DNA of 64,000 nt from contig NZ_AP027292.1 of the NCBI RefSeq assembly GCF_030295765.1, forward strand, positions 1,984,001-2,048,000. Direction: 5' to 3'. The notes under the pieces are model-generated. The model made no database searches. It was not told the origin of the DNA and saw only the letters and a list, made by a program, of their open reading frames with translations. The translations under genes and the position numbers were made by a program. Position 1 is the stretch's first letter. Every line of letters begins with the position of its first letter. The stretch is from Neptuniibacter halophilus (GTDB taxonomy: Bacteria > Pseudomonadota > Gammaproteobacteria > Pseudomonadales > Balneatricaceae). This document shows positions 25,721 to 35,308 of the stretch, in pieces.

Positions 25721-26905
25721 ATGAATAATGTGCAGCTTGATCTTATCATCATTGGCGGCGGTGTCGCCGGACTGTGGACGCTGAACCGGGCGGTTAAAGC
25801 CGGGTTGAATGCGATTTTACTGGAAAAGGATTGCCTGGGCGGGGGCCAGACTGTGCGCTCTCAGGGGATCATTCACGGCGGTACGAAGTACGCGCTGAAC
25901 GGCGTCCTGACTCAGGCATCGAATACCATCAAAGAGATGCCGCAGCGCTGGCGCGACTGTCTCGCCGGGCATGGCGAGCTCGACCTGACTCAGGTCCGCT
26001 TGTTATCGGATGCCCATTATATGTGGTCTAAAGGCTCTCTGGGCTCAAGGATGACGACCTTCTTTGCGACTAAGGCGTTCCGTGGTCGGGTGGAAGAGGT
26101 GTCTGCCGCTGACCGTCCGGCGGTATTTCGCAATCCCGGATTTAAAGGTTCGCTGTATCGGCTGAATGAGCTGGTGCTGGATGTGCCTTCACTGATTGAT
26201 GCTCTGCGGGAACCGGTTGAAGAGCGGATTTTTCAGGCAGATATCTGTCAGGCTGAGCTGGTGTTTTCCGGCGATCAACTGACTGACATTCGTTTTCCCG
26301 ATGGTCTGTGCCTGCAACCTCGGCAGGTCGTGCTGACTGCGGGTGAAGGGTTTGCCGAGCTGGCGCCACAATTGGGCCTGAACCAGCCAGAGATGCAGCG
26401 GCGTCCATTGCATATGGTGATGGTGAAGCATCGTCTTAACCTGCCAACTTTCGCCCACTGCATTGGTACCGGCAGTAAACCGGTGGCGACGATTACTACG
26501 CATCCTTGCGAAGATGGGGCTCAGGTCTGGTATCTGGGCGGGGATATTGCAGAAACCGGTGTTGAGCGCGGACATGATGAGCAGATCGCTTTTGCCCGCA
26601 AGGCGATGGCGGATCTGCTGCCCTGGGTGGATCTGAGCGATGCACAGTGGAACTGCCTCCGTGTGGATCGGGCTGAGCCAAAACAGTCTTCACTGGTGCG
26701 GCCCGATTCAGGTTTTGCGCAGGCGGCAGGTAATTGTATCGTCGCCTGGCCGACCAAGCTGGCGCTATCCCCGGATCTGGCGGATCAGGTCTTAGCGCTT
26801 TGTCCGGAACCGGGTTATCCACAGGCTGACCTCAGCGCTCTGTCGCTGCTGCCGAAACCCGCAACTACGCGTCCGGTATGGGAGAGTTATTTTGATCAGA
26901 CGTAA
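25721..26905 (+). CDS. FAD-dependent oxidoreductase, DAO family
   Basis: A 394-residue flavoprotein. The N-terminal dinucleotide fold reads DLIIIGGGVAGLWTLNRAVK with the ribose-binding Glu in ILLEKDCLGGGQT, then SQGIIHGGTKYAL. The C-terminal part is typical of the glycine oxidase/glycerol-3-phosphate dehydrogenase group, but I cannot assign a substrate. It has no signal peptide. The ATG follows a TATAAT by six bases, so it may be read from a leaderless mRNA. The aldo/keto reductase gene overlaps its last 14 bases, so the two form an operon and may act on related substrates. Confidence 0.85.
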   Translation: MNNVQLDLIIIGGGVAGLWTLNRAVKAGLNAILLEKDCLGGGQTVRSQGIIHGGTKYALNGVLTQASNTIKEMPQRWRDCLAGHGELDLTQVRLLSDAHYMWSKGSLGSRMTTFFATKAFRGRVEEVSAADRPAVFRNPGFKGSLYRLNELVLDVPSLIDALREPVEERIFQADICQAELVFSGDQLTDIRFPDGLCLQPRQVVLTAGEGFAELAPQLGLNQPEMQRRPLHMVMVKHRLNLPTFAHCIGTGSKPVATITTHPCEDGAQVWYLGGDIAETGVERGHDEQIAFARKAMADLLPWVDLSDAQWNCLRVDRAEPKQSSLVRPDSGFAQAAGNCIVAWPTKLALSPDLADQVLALCPEPGYPQADLSALSLLPKPATTRPVWESYFDQT

Positions 26906-27686
26906 CTTTGCCGGGACCGGCCTTGAGGTCTCCCAACTGGGGCTGGGAACGGTCAAACTCGGGCGTGATAAAGGGGTTAAATACCCGTCTGGATTTAAGA
27001 TTCCTTCGGATCAGGAGGCGCTGGCGCTGATCAATCTGGCGCGTGATCTGGGGATCAACCTGATCGATACTGCGCCGGCTTACGGTAACAGTGAAGAACG
27101 TCTCGGCCAGTTGCTCAAAGGGCAGCGGCATGAGTGGCTGATCTGTTCCAAAGTGGGCGAAGAGTTCGACAGCGAGACGGGCGAATCGAGCTTTAATTTC
27201 ACTCCGGAACATGTGCGTTACAGTGTGGAGCGCAGCCTGCAGCGCCTCAATACCGACTATATCGATATGCTATTGGTGCATTCTGATGGGAATGATGAAG
27301 AGATTATTCGTCGCTACGGTATTCTGCAGCAGCTTCAGGAGCTGAAAGCGGAAGGTAAGATCCGTGTTACCGGTATGTCGACTAAAACGGTGGCGGGTGG
27401 CCTGCTGGCCCTGTCTCAATCCGACTGTGCCATGGTGACTTACAATCTGGCGCATCGGGAAGAGGAGCCGGTGCTCGATTACGCGGCTGCTGAGGGGAAA
27501 GGTATTCTGCTGAAGAAAGCGCTGGCATCGGGACATCTCTGTCTGGATCAGGAGCGCGACCCGGTGGCTGCCAGCTTCGAGTTTATCTTTGCGCATCCGG
27601 GCGTGTCTTCTGCGATTGTCGGTACGATCAATCCAGAGCACCTGAAAGCCAATGTGAAAGCGTTGGAGCAAGTATCTGGCCGGTAA
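26892..27686 (+). CDS. Aldo/keto reductase family protein
   Basis: A 264-residue TIM-barrel oxidoreductase. Family features are LGLGTVKLGRD, then INLIDTAPAYGNSEERLGQL (catalytic Asp and Tyr), the Lys in LICSKVGEE, and TDYIDMLLVHSDG with His at the active site. The NADPH end is FAHPGVSSAIVGTINPEHLK. It is shorter than classical members (about 310-330). The start is a TTG with GGAGAG five bases upstream, inside the 3' end of the FAD oxidoreductase gene. Substrate unknown. A perfect 11-bp hairpin covers its stop codon. Confidence 0.87.
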   Translation: MIRRNFAGTGLEVSQLGLGTVKLGRDKGVKYPSGFKIPSDQEALALINLARDLGINLIDTAPAYGNSEERLGQLLKGQRHEWLICSKVGEEFDSETGESSFNFTPEHVRYSVERSLQRLNTDYIDMLLVHSDGNDEEIIRRYGILQQLQELKAEGKIRVTGMSTKTVAGGLLALSQSDCAMVTYNLAHREEEPVLDYAAAEGKGILLKKALASGHLCLDQERDPVAASFEFIFAHPGVSSAIVGTINPEHLKANVKALEQVSGR

Positions 27687-27700
27687 GGTTTACCGGCCAG
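27676..27700. repeat. Perfect 11-bp hairpin over the aldo/keto reductase stop codon
   Basis: CTGGCCGGTAA and TTACCGGCCAG are separated by GGT. The stop codon lies inside the left arm. No T-run follows on either strand, so it may protect 3' ends or act as a weak terminator between this gene and convergent hldE. Confidence 0.6.
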
Positions 27701-27713
27701 TCCGCTTAAAAGA

Positions 27714-29144
27714 TTACTCTTTGTCCTGCTGGATTTTTTCCACAATCGCCGTGGTTGAACAGTTATCGAGGAACGAGAGCACTTTGACTTCCCCGCCGTA
27801 GCTGCGGACAAATTCACCGCCGACGACGCCCTCAATACCATAATCACCGCCTTTCACCAGTACGTCGGGACGTACCTGTTCCAGCAGACGCTCAGGGGTG
27901 TCTTCACTGAAGTACAGTACCCAGTCCACGGCTTCGAGTCCGGCAAGGACTGCCATCCGACGTTCAACCGGGTTGATCGGGCGACCGGGGCCTTTCAGGC
28001 GGCTGACGGATTCATCGCTGTTAATGGCCAGAACCAGACGATCGCCCTGAGCACGGGCCTGTTCCAGATAGCCGACATGACCGGCATGAAGAATGTCGAA
28101 ACAGCCGTTGGTAAAGACGATCTTTTCACCGGCTGCGCGGGCATCAGCAAGGGCAATTTTGAGCTGCTCTTCGGTGACTACGCCGCGTTCTGCTCCCTGT
28201 TCCTGGCTGACGGCACGACGTAGTTCAGGTGCACTGATTGCAGCGGTACCCAGTTTGCCAACCACAATACTGGCGGCGATATTGGAAAGGGCAACGGCAT
28301 TCGCCAGATCTTCACCGGCAGCGAGTGCGGCTGCCAGGGTAGATATCACGGTATCGCCGGCACCGGTTACATCAAAAACTTCACGCGCCCGGGCCGGGAA
28401 ATGCAGTTCCTCCTGATTAGCCCGGATCAGGGTCATACCCTGTTCACTGCGGGTTACCAGCAGGGCTTCCAGTTCCAGATCTGCCAGTAACTGCTGGCCT
28501 TTACTGACCAGCTCTTCCTCGGTTGCACAAGGGCCGACGATGGTTTCAAATTCGGACAGGTTCGGTGTCAGCAGCGTTGCACCGCGGTAGCGGCCAAAGT
28601 CGGAGCCTTTAGGGTCGACCATCACCGCAACCTGTTTTTCGCGCGCCTGTCTGATCAGGCTCTGGCAGTCGGACAGGGTGCCTTTGCCGTAGTCAGACAG
28701 CACCAGCACGCTGACATTATCGAGCAGAGGGCTGACCGAGTTTTCCAGCCGGGCACTGTAATCTGCAGCAAACTTATCTTCAAAATCCAGACGAATCAGT
28801 TGCTGGTGGCGGCTGATCACGCGGAGTTTCGTAATCGTAGGTTCCTGATCGGTATGCGCAAAGACGCAGTTGACCCGTGCGGAACTCAATTGCTCCTTCA
28901 GCGCACGCCCGGCTTCATCTTCACCTACCAGACCTACCAGCGATACACCGGCGCCGAGCGCGGTAACGTTCAGGGCTACGTTGGCGGCACCGCCGGGACG
29001 ATCTTCATGCTGTTCCACTTTGACAACCGGAACCGGAGCTTCCGGGGAGATGCGCGAAGTAGGGCCGTGCCAATAGCGATCCAGCATCAGGTCGCCAACG
29101 ACCAGAACCTGCGCTTTGTCGAAACGTGGCATTTGAATTTTCAT
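27714..29144 (-). CDS. hldE: Bifunctional heptose 7-phosphate kinase/heptose 1-phosphate adenylyltransferase
   Basis: HldE carries out two steps of ADP-heptose synthesis for LPS. Of its 476 residues, about 1-315 form a ribokinase-type kinase ([39 protein letters not shown]) and about 340-476 form a nucleotidyltransferase ([20 protein letters not shown]). Length matches E. coli HldE (477), so neither domain is missing. It follows msbA with no gap on the same strand. gmhA, for the preceding step, is also in this window; gmhB and hldD are not. Confidence 0.97.
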   Translation of the reverse strand: MKIQMPRFDKAQVLVVGDLMLDRYWHGPTSRISPEAPVPVVKVEQHEDRPGGAANVALNVTALGAGVSLVGLVGEDEAGRALKEQLSSARVNCVFAHTDQEPTITKLRVISRHQQLIRLDFEDKFAADYSARLENSVSPLLDNVSVLVLSDYGKGTLSDCQSLIRQAREKQVAVMVDPKGSDFGRYRGATLLTPNLSEFETIVGPCATEEELVSKGQQLLADLELEALLVTRSEQGMTLIRANQEELHFPARAREVFDVTGAGDTVISTLAAALAAGEDLANAVALSNIAASIVVGKLGTAAISAPELRRAVSQEQGAERGVVTEEQLKIALADARAAGEKIVFTNGCFDILHAGHVGYLEQARAQGDRLVLAINSDESVSRLKGPGRPINPVERRMAVLAGLEAVDWVLYFSEDTPERLLEQVRPDVLVKGGDYGIEGVVGGEFVRSYGGEVKVLSFLDNCSTTAIVEKIQQDKE

Positions 29145-30935
29145 CTAGTTCTCTCCGCTACCGGCGTTATCGCCTGTCACTGTGTTGTCTTCGCTGAATT
29201 GCATATTGTAGAGGGCGGCATAAGCGCCTTTCAGATTGAGCAGTTCCTGATGGCTGCCCTGTTCAATAATCTGGCCTTTGTCCATCACCACAATCTGGTC
29301 GGCATCCTCAATGGTTGAGAGACGGTGCGCGATCACCAGCGTGGTCCGGCCTTGCATAACGTTGGTCATCGCTGCCTGAATATGGCGTTCCGATTCGGTA
29401 TCCAGCGCTGATGTGGCTTCATCCAGAATCAGGATCGGTGCATTTTTCAGAATCGCCCGGGCGATGGCAATACGCTGTCGCTGACCGCCGGAGAGTTTGA
29501 TCCCTTTCTCTCCGACTTCAGTGTCGAGCCCTTCCGGCAGGCGGCTGACAAATTCCATCACATGAGCGGCTTCGGCGGCGGCCAGAATCTCTTCATCAGT
29601 GCAATTTTCCATACTGCCGTAGGCGATATTGTCACGGATACTGCCCGCAAACAGCACGACATTCTGGGTTACCAGTGCGATCTGCTCGCGCAGATTACTC
29701 AGGGAGTAATCGGTCAGCGCTTTGCCATCGAGCAGGATACTCCCGGGTTGGGTATCGTAAAAACGCGGAATCAGGTTGGCCAGCGTCGACTTACCGCTGC
29801 CGGATTTGCCGACCAGTGCGATGGTCTGGCCTGGCTGGATATCCAGATTGAGATCTCTCAGTAGCGGTTTGTCAGGGGCATAGGAAAAATTGAGGTTGTT
29901 CAGCTCGAGATGACCTTTAACACCCTGCTGCCTGAGATTGCCCTGATCCTCTTCCCGTTCAGCATCGAGCAGTTGGAAGATACTTTCAGATGCAGCGATG
30001 CCTCGCTGTATAGTGGCATTGACTTCGGTAAGAGAGCGCAGCGGCTTGGCGATCAGGCCGGCGGCTGTGATAAAGGCGATGAACTCACCGGCACTCATGT
30101 CTGAAGCGATCATCGGGTGCAGTGCAAGAAAGATCAGCAACGCCAGAGCCGAGGAGACAATTAACTGCACGATAGGCGTGCTCAGCCCTTCGGTGATTGC
30201 CATCTTCAGGCTTTGTTTAAGGTTATGTTCGCTGGCACGGAAAAAGCGTTCTTTCTCGAACTGTTCACCACCAAAAATTTTGACAACCGGGATCCCCTGA
30301 ATCGCTTCAGATGCCGCATGGGTAACATGGCCCATTGAATCCTGAATGCGGTGACCGAGCCGGCGGAAGCGTTTTGAAGCGTACATCACCACCAGAGCAA
30401 TGAACGGCGAGGTGGCAGCAAATACCAGTGACAATTTCCAGTTGAGGAAGATCAGGTAGCAGAGCAGCAACAGAACCGTCATCCCTTCGCGGATGGCGAT
30501 TTTAAGCGCATGGGTGGCGGCACTGGTGACCTGCTCGACGTTAAATGAAAGCTTGGAGAGTACCTGGCCGGACGCATTGTCATGAAAATACTGCAACGGC
30601 AGAGAGAGCAGGCGCTCGAACATTTCTGTACGCAGTTTGTGGACGATGTTGCGGGCCACATACACGGTAAAATAGTTCCCGGTAAAGGTACCTATGCCGC
30701 GGACAAACGCGATTCCCATCAGGGCCAGAGGGCCGTAGATATAGGCTTCTTTATTCTGATCGCCGATGGCGTCGACCAGATACTCCATCAGAGCGGCAAA
30801 AGCGGTCTGGCTCGCGGCATAGAGGATAAAGCCGACAATACCGACCGAGAAGGCGAGCAGATAGGGGCGTACATATTTCAGCAGGCGCAGGTAGACCCGC
30901 ATACCGGTTTCCGGAGCAGCCGTGGTTTCTGTCAT
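29145..30935 (-). CDS. msbA: Lipid A export ATP-binding/permease protein
   Basis: A 596-residue half-transporter that flips core-lipid A across the inner membrane as a homodimer. About six membrane helices fill residues 20-310. The ATPase domain follows with Walker A LVGKSGSGKSTLANLIPRFY, signature LSGGQRQRIAIARAIL, Walker B ILILDEATSALD and the switch His in VIAHRLST. NYFTVYVARNIVHKLR is an MsbA-type coupling region. It is divergent from lpxL and directly upstream of hldE. Length matches E. coli MsbA (582). Confidence 0.96.
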   Translation of the reverse strand: MTETTAAPETGMRVYLRLLKYVRPYLLAFSVGIVGFILYAASQTAFAALMEYLVDAIGDQNKEAYIYGPLALMGIAFVRGIGTFTGNYFTVYVARNIVHKLRTEMFERLLSLPLQYFHDNASGQVLSKLSFNVEQVTSAATHALKIAIREGMTVLLLLCYLIFLNWKLSLVFAATSPFIALVVMYASKRFRRLGHRIQDSMGHVTHAASEAIQGIPVVKIFGGEQFEKERFFRASEHNLKQSLKMAITEGLSTPIVQLIVSSALALLIFLALHPMIASDMSAGEFIAFITAAGLIAKPLRSLTEVNATIQRGIAASESIFQLLDAEREEDQGNLRQQGVKGHLELNNLNFSYAPDKPLLRDLNLDIQPGQTIALVGKSGSGKSTLANLIPRFYDTQPGSILLDGKALTDYSLSNLREQIALVTQNVVLFAGSIRDNIAYGSMENCTDEEILAAAEAAHVMEFVSRLPEGLDTEVGEKGIKLSGGQRQRIAIARAILKNAPILILDEATSALDTESERHIQAAMTNVMQGRTTLVIAHRLSTIEDADQIVVMDKGQIIEQGSHQELLNLKGAYAALYNMQFSEDNTVTGDNAGSGEN

Positions 30936-31025
30936 GAATCGTTACTTTGAATTGATGAAACAGGGGTTATTGTACCGTTCTGCGGCGCAACACCCAACTG
31001 TCTGGCTGATATTCATCCTGACCGT

Positions 31026-31031
31026 TATAAT
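31026..31031 (+). promoter_or_regulatory. Candidate -10 element for lpxL
   Basis: A perfect TATAAT lies 30 bases before the lpxL GTG. The -35 region is poor, so this is a modest call. Confidence 0.35.
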
Positions 31032-31061
31032 TGCCTTTTGTCTTCAGCGAAATGATCTATT

Positions 31062-31979
31062 GTGGCTAAAACTACTTCTTTTTACGCGCCAAAATACTGG
31101 ACGGTGTGGCTTGGCTTTGGCCTGTTGAGAATCGCCTCTCTGTTACCTTTCCGGCTGGGTGTTGCTGTGGGTAATGCGTTGGGGATGCTGCTCTACTATG
31201 CGATTCCAAAGAGACGGCGGGTTGCTGAGGTGAATGTCGGTCTCTGTTTTCCCGAGCTCCGTGCTGCAGAAAAACAAAACTTTGTTAAAGATGTCTTTCG
31301 CCATAACGGGGTGGGAGTGATCGAGACCGCGTGGGCATACTGGAGTGATCCGGACTGGTTTCGCAGACACACCGAGGTGCTTGGCAGGGAGGTTCTGGAT
31401 CAGGCGCTTGAGCAGGGTAAAGGCGTGATTCTGTTGGGGGCTCATTATTCGCATCTGGATCTGGGCGGGATGCTGTTCTCCTTCTATGACAAACCTCTGG
31501 TGACAATGTACCGGGCACATAATAATCCACTGATGGAACGGCTGATTCAGCGAGGCCGTGAGCGCTTTGGAGAGCCGGTTGAGCGGGCTAATCTGCGCAG
31601 TATCGTTCGCAGCCTGCGAAAGAATAAAGTGGTCTGGTACGGTCCGGATCAGGACTTCGGCAGTCGCAACTCGGTGTTTGTGCCTTTTTTCGGGCAGACT
31701 GCCGCGACGGTCACCGCAACCACGAAGATGGTGGGCTTCAACGATTCACCGATGGTGGCGCTCTCCCAGCGGCGCAAAGAGGATGGTAGTGGTTATATTA
31801 TTGAGATTGAGCCGGTGCCCGGATTTCCCAGTGGCGATGAGCTGAAGGATGCGGAAATCGTTAATCTGACCCTGGAGAAGGGGATTCGCAAAGCGCCGAC
31901 CCAGTATATGTGGGTGCACAAACGCTTTAAAACCCAGCCGGATGGCGAACAGAAACTGTATAAGCAGGCAGGTTGTTAA
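31062..31979 (+). CDS. lpxL: Lipid A late acyltransferase, LpxL/HtrB-like
   Basis: A 305-residue membrane-anchored acyltransferase that adds a secondary acyl chain to Kdo-lipid A precursor. One N-terminal hydrophobic segment is present (residues about 13-45). The catalytic HX4D pair is His128/Asp133 in GAHYSHLDLGG. YRAHNNPLMERLIQRGRERF, YGPDQDFG and PTQYMWVHKRFK are typical of the family. LpxL is chosen over LpxM on the YGPDQDFG and WVHKRFK blocks, but the paralogues are hard to tell apart without alignment. The start is GTG. It begins a forward run with three core sugar transferases, overlapping the first by one base. Confidence 0.9.
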   Translation: MAKTTSFYAPKYWTVWLGFGLLRIASLLPFRLGVAVGNALGMLLYYAIPKRRRVAEVNVGLCFPELRAAEKQNFVKDVFRHNGVGVIETAWAYWSDPDWFRRHTEVLGREVLDQALEQGKGVILLGAHYSHLDLGGMLFSFYDKPLVTMYRAHNNPLMERLIQRGRERFGEPVERANLRSIVRSLRKNKVVWYGPDQDFGSRNSVFVPFFGQTAATVTATTKMVGFNDSPMVALSQRRKEDGSGYIIEIEPVPGFPSGDELKDAEIVNLTLEKGIRKAPTQYMWVHKRFKTQPDGEQKLYKQAGC

Positions 31980-33049
31980 TGTCGCGAGAGATCGATTTGA
32001 GCCAGTGCCGGCGGGTGCTGGTGACCAAGCTCAGGCATCATGGCGATGTCCTGCTCAGCTCACCGGTGTTTCAGGTACTGAAACAGCAATACCCGCATCT
32101 TGAGATCGATGCTCTGGTGTATGAGGATACTTCGCCAATGCTGGCCGGGCATCCTGCGATCAGCCAGTTGCACTGTATTGATCGTCAGTGGAAAAAGCTG
32201 GGTGCCGGTAAGCATCTGGCGGAGGAGCGCGGCCTGCTGAAGCAGTTAAAAGCGCGCGATTATGATCTGCTGATCCACCTGACCGAGAGCTGGCGCGGTG
32301 CCTGGTTGAGCCGGCTGTTGAAACCGGCTTATTCCGTGGTTCGAAAATACCCCGGCCGGAGTAACCGCTTGTGGAAAAACAGTTTTACTCATCACTATGC
32401 GTCACCGGCCGGCAACCGACGCCATACGGTAGATATGCATCTGGATGCACTGCGTCATATTGGTGTTCAGCCGCAGAGTGAAAACAAAAAATTGCTGCTG
32501 GCGGTGGCAGAGGCTGACGTGAAAAAGGTTGCTGATCAGTGGCCTGCAGCAGCCGGTAAAACGGTGTTGCTACACCCGACCTCGCGCTGGATGTTTAAAA
32601 CCTGGCCCGCAGACAAGGTTGCAGCGGTCATCCGTTATCTGCAGCAGCAGGGGATGAATATCGTCGTGACCGCTGCCCCGGCAGAAAAAGAGCTGAACAT
32701 GGTCGAAGAAATTCTGCAGTCGGTTGAACAGCCGGTTGTGAATCTGGCGGGCAAGCTCAGCCTGAAACAACTGGCCGCAGCGATCGATCGTGCCGATCTG
32801 TTTGTGGGGGTCGATTCGGTGCCCATGCATATTGCAGCGGCGATGCAGACCCCTGCGGTGGCGCTGTTCGGGCCCAGCGGCGATAACGAATGGGGCCCCT
32901 GGATGTCACCGAATCAGGTGATTGCATCGGACATCTCCTGCCGACCTTGCGGGCAGGATGGCTGCGGCGGCAGCAAAGTCAGCGACTGTCTCACGATGAT
33001 TGAGGTCGAGAGGGTGTGCGCTGCGGCGATGGAGTGGCTGACAGAATGA
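31979..33049 (+). CDS. waaQ: Putative LPS heptosyltransferase III, WaaQ-like
   Basis: A GT9 enzyme of 356 residues. It starts with RRVLVTKLRHHGDVLLSSPV, the WaaQ-type N-terminal block. The C-terminal domain has LHPTSRWMFKTWPADKVA and FVGVDSVPMHIAAAMQTP, then ALFGPSGDNEWGPW. In enterobacteria WaaQ adds a branch heptose to the second heptose. ATG overlaps the lpxL stop (TAATG) and its own stop overlaps the next start (ATGA), showing tight coupling. Cys residues near the C-terminus (CRPCGQDGCGG) are common in this group. Confidence 0.88.
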   Translation: MSREIDLSQCRRVLVTKLRHHGDVLLSSPVFQVLKQQYPHLEIDALVYEDTSPMLAGHPAISQLHCIDRQWKKLGAGKHLAEERGLLKQLKARDYDLLIHLTESWRGAWLSRLLKPAYSVVRKYPGRSNRLWKNSFTHHYASPAGNRRHTVDMHLDALRHIGVQPQSENKKLLLAVAEADVKKVADQWPAAAGKTVLLHPTSRWMFKTWPADKVAAVIRYLQQQGMNIVVTAAPAEKELNMVEEILQSVEQPVVNLAGKLSLKQLAAAIDRADLFVGVDSVPMHIAAAMQTPAVALFGPSGDNEWGPWMSPNQVIASDISCRPCGQDGCGGSKVSDCLTMIEVERVCAAAMEWLTE

Positions 33050-34203
33050 CCCGTCTGGCAATTATCCGACAGCGCTACCGGCCGGATGGCGGAGCAGAAC
33101 GTTTTGTCTCTCAGGCTCTGGCGGCACTGGCTGAAACGTCTCAGTTGGATGTCAGCGTGATTACCCGCGGCTGGGAAGGGGAAAACCGTTCCGGCTATCA
33201 GGTACTGCAGTGCGATCCGCAACAGCGGGGCAGGGTTGAGCGTGAGCAGGCGTTTGCCGGGAAGGCGCTGCAACTGCTTAAGGAACATCAGTTTGATCTG
33301 GTCCAGTCTCACGAGCGTATTCCCGGTTGTGATATCTATCGCGCCGGAGACGGGGTACATAAAGTCTGGCTGCAGCAGCGTGATCGGGTTATTGGTTGTC
33401 TGCAGCGTTTCTGGCAGCAGCGCAGTGCTTTTCACCGCTACCAGCTCGCCACAGAAAAGGCGTTGTTCACTCATCCTGAGCTCAAGGCAGTGATCTGTAA
33501 TTCGGAGATGGTTAAGCAGGAAATCATCCAGCACTTCGCCACCCCTACAGATAAGATTCATGTGATCTATAACGCGGTGGATGGCGAGCGCTTTAAGCCA
33601 GTCACCGCAGATCAAAAACAGGCGCTGAAAAAGAAACTGGGGCTGGCAACTGATAAACCAGTGGCGATCTATGTGGGTTCGGGTTTTCAGCGGAAAGGTC
33701 TGGAAGCGGCTATCGGGGCGGTGGCTAAACAGCCTGACTATCAGTTGCTGGTGGTGGGTAAAGATAAAAAACAGCGTCGCTATGAGAAACTTGCGGCCCG
33801 TCTTGGGTGTGCTGAACGGGTCCTGTTTGCCGGCGTACAAAAAGAGATGCCGGAGTATTACAACGCAGCGGATCTGCTGTTGTTGCCAACTCTGTATGAT
33901 CCCTTTCCCAATGTCATACTGGAAGCGATGAGCAGTGGTCTGCCGGTAATCACCTCGCGTAAGTGCGGCGGCGCGGAGTTTATCCGACAGGGCGAAGAGG
34001 GGTTTGTCACTGATGCCCTCGATGTTGATGCTATGGCTGCTGCACTGGGGCAGTTAAAAGATCCGCAGCAGTGGCAGCGATCTTCAGTCGCGGCCCGACA
34101 GAGAGTGGCGGCCTGTACTCCGGAAAATCTGGCAGGGCAATTGCTGGCGCTGTATCAGTCACTTTTGTCTGGCACGGGGGGACGCGTTCGTGAGCCGGTT
34201 TAA
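33046..34203 (+). CDS. GT4 glycosyltransferase, WaaG-like
   Basis: A 385-residue GT-B enzyme for the LPS core. The N-terminal domain begins LAIIRQRYRPDGGAERFVSQ with the acceptor-side GGAER loop. The donor domain has IYVGSGFQRKGLEAAI and the family Glu in PTLYDPFPNVILEAMSSGLP. It resembles WaaG-type core glucosyltransferases, but the transferred sugar cannot be read, so no symbol is given. The ATG overlaps the WaaQ-like stop; an in-frame ATG ten codons earlier is disfavoured. The next gene overlaps its end by 14 bases. Confidence 0.85.
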   Translation: MTRLAIIRQRYRPDGGAERFVSQALAALAETSQLDVSVITRGWEGENRSGYQVLQCDPQQRGRVEREQAFAGKALQLLKEHQFDLVQSHERIPGCDIYRAGDGVHKVWLQQRDRVIGCLQRFWQQRSAFHRYQLATEKALFTHPELKAVICNSEMVKQEIIQHFATPTDKIHVIYNAVDGERFKPVTADQKQALKKKLGLATDKPVAIYVGSGFQRKGLEAAIGAVAKQPDYQLLVVGKDKKQRRYEKLAARLGCAERVLFAGVQKEMPEYYNAADLLLLPTLYDPFPNVILEAMSSGLPVITSRKCGGAEFIRQGEEGFVTDALDVDAMAAALGQLKDPQQWQRSSVAARQRVAACTPENLAGQLLALYQSLLSGTGGRVREPV

Positions 34204-35308
34204 ATCCCGTCTGGTGACGCTGAGTGCGGTTCTGAAACGGTTACCTGGCCACTTGTTCCGCCGGGCGCCACAAAAGGCCCCGGAAAAGGTTCTGATTGCA
34301 CACCATCTGCTATTGGGCGATACCCTGATGCTGACGCCGCTGCTGGCAAAAATTCGGCAGCAGTACCCGCATGCGGAAATCTGTATGTTAGGCCAGAAAG
34401 CCTTAGCTTCACTCTATGCCGGTAAGCCTTATGGTGTGAATTATCTGCCTTATCATCCCTCTGAAACCGAGCGTTATCGTGAGCTGATCGCTTCGGGGCC
34501 CTACGATCTGGCCTTCGTACCGGCAGATAATCGTTACAGTATTCTCGCCTATGCGATGGGAGCCCGGTGGATCAAAGCGTTTTCCGGTGATCGCCCGGCG
34601 TATAAAAGCTGGCTGGTAGATCAGTTTTACGATTACCCCGATACACCTATGCACTGGGCGGATATTAATACCCTGATGCTGGAGGGGGACTATCCGGCGC
34701 CCTTCAGTCCTGAGCAGTGGCCGCTTCCGGAGACCAGTCAGGCTGAGATACTGCCTGAGATCCCGGGCCGGTTTGTGGTTTTGCATGTGGGGGCGAGTTC
34801 AGCGTTGAAGCTGTGGTCCCCTGCCCTCTGGCGACAGTTGGCAGACGGACTGACCGCAGAGGGGTTTCAGGTGGTCTGGAGTGGAGGCCCGGGTGAGGAG
34901 CCTCTGGTTGAAGCGATCGGTGTCATGCCGGGGGAGATCAATCTGGCCGGTAAGCTGTCGCTGGCACAGCTCTGCCGATTGCTGCAGCAAAGCGCTGCGC
35001 TGGTTTGCCCGGACACGGGTATCAGTCATCTCGGCCGGCTCAGTGATACGCCGACGCTGTGCCTGTTCGGGCCGGGTAACCCCGCAGTCTTTGGTAACTG
35101 TCGCTTCTGGAATCAGGATAACTATCGGGCGATTCATAAACCGGTTGCCTGCCGGGATCAGCATGTGATGTTCAAGCGGGAAATACCCTGGTTGCAGCGC
35201 TGTAATCGTGGCACTGATCGCTGCGAAAAAGCGGTCTGTATGCAGGCTATTACGCTGCAGGAGGTGCAGCAGCAACTGGCGTCGCTGCTGCATCAGGATC
35301 ACTTTTAA
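34190..35308 (+). CDS. GT9 heptosyltransferase-family protein
   Basis: A 372-residue GT9 protein. The N-terminal domain has VLIAHHLLLGDTLMLTPLLA, a GDTL motif in place of the usual GDxL/V. The C-terminal domain has LHVGASSALKLWSPALWRQL, GKLSLAQLCRLL and CPDTGISHLGRLSDTPTLCL, then FGPGNPAVFG. It is probably a core sugar transferase, but heptose specificity is not certain. The start is a GTG inside the preceding gene. Its stop overlaps that of the convergent GT4 gene by four bases. Confidence 0.82.
   Translation: MSRFKSRLVTLSAVLKRLPGHLFRRAPQKAPEKVLIAHHLLLGDTLMLTPLLAKIRQQYPHAEICMLGQKALASLYAGKPYGVNYLPYHPSETERYRELIASGPYDLAFVPADNRYSILAYAMGARWIKAFSGDRPAYKSWLVDQFYDYPDTPMHWADINTLMLEGDYPAPFSPEQWPLPETSQAEILPEIPGRFVVLHVGASSALKLWSPALWRQLADGLTAEGFQVVWSGGPGEEPLVEAIGVMPGEINLAGKLSLAQLCRLLQQSAALVCPDTGISHLGRLSDTPTLCLFGPGNPAVFGNCRFWNQDNYRAIHKPVACRDQHVMFKREIPWLQRCNRGTDRCEKAVCMQAITLQEVQQQLASLLHQDHF

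Noticed and set aside
32914..33840. 308-codon open frame on the - strand
   Set aside because: Crosses two well-supported LPS transferase genes on the other strand.
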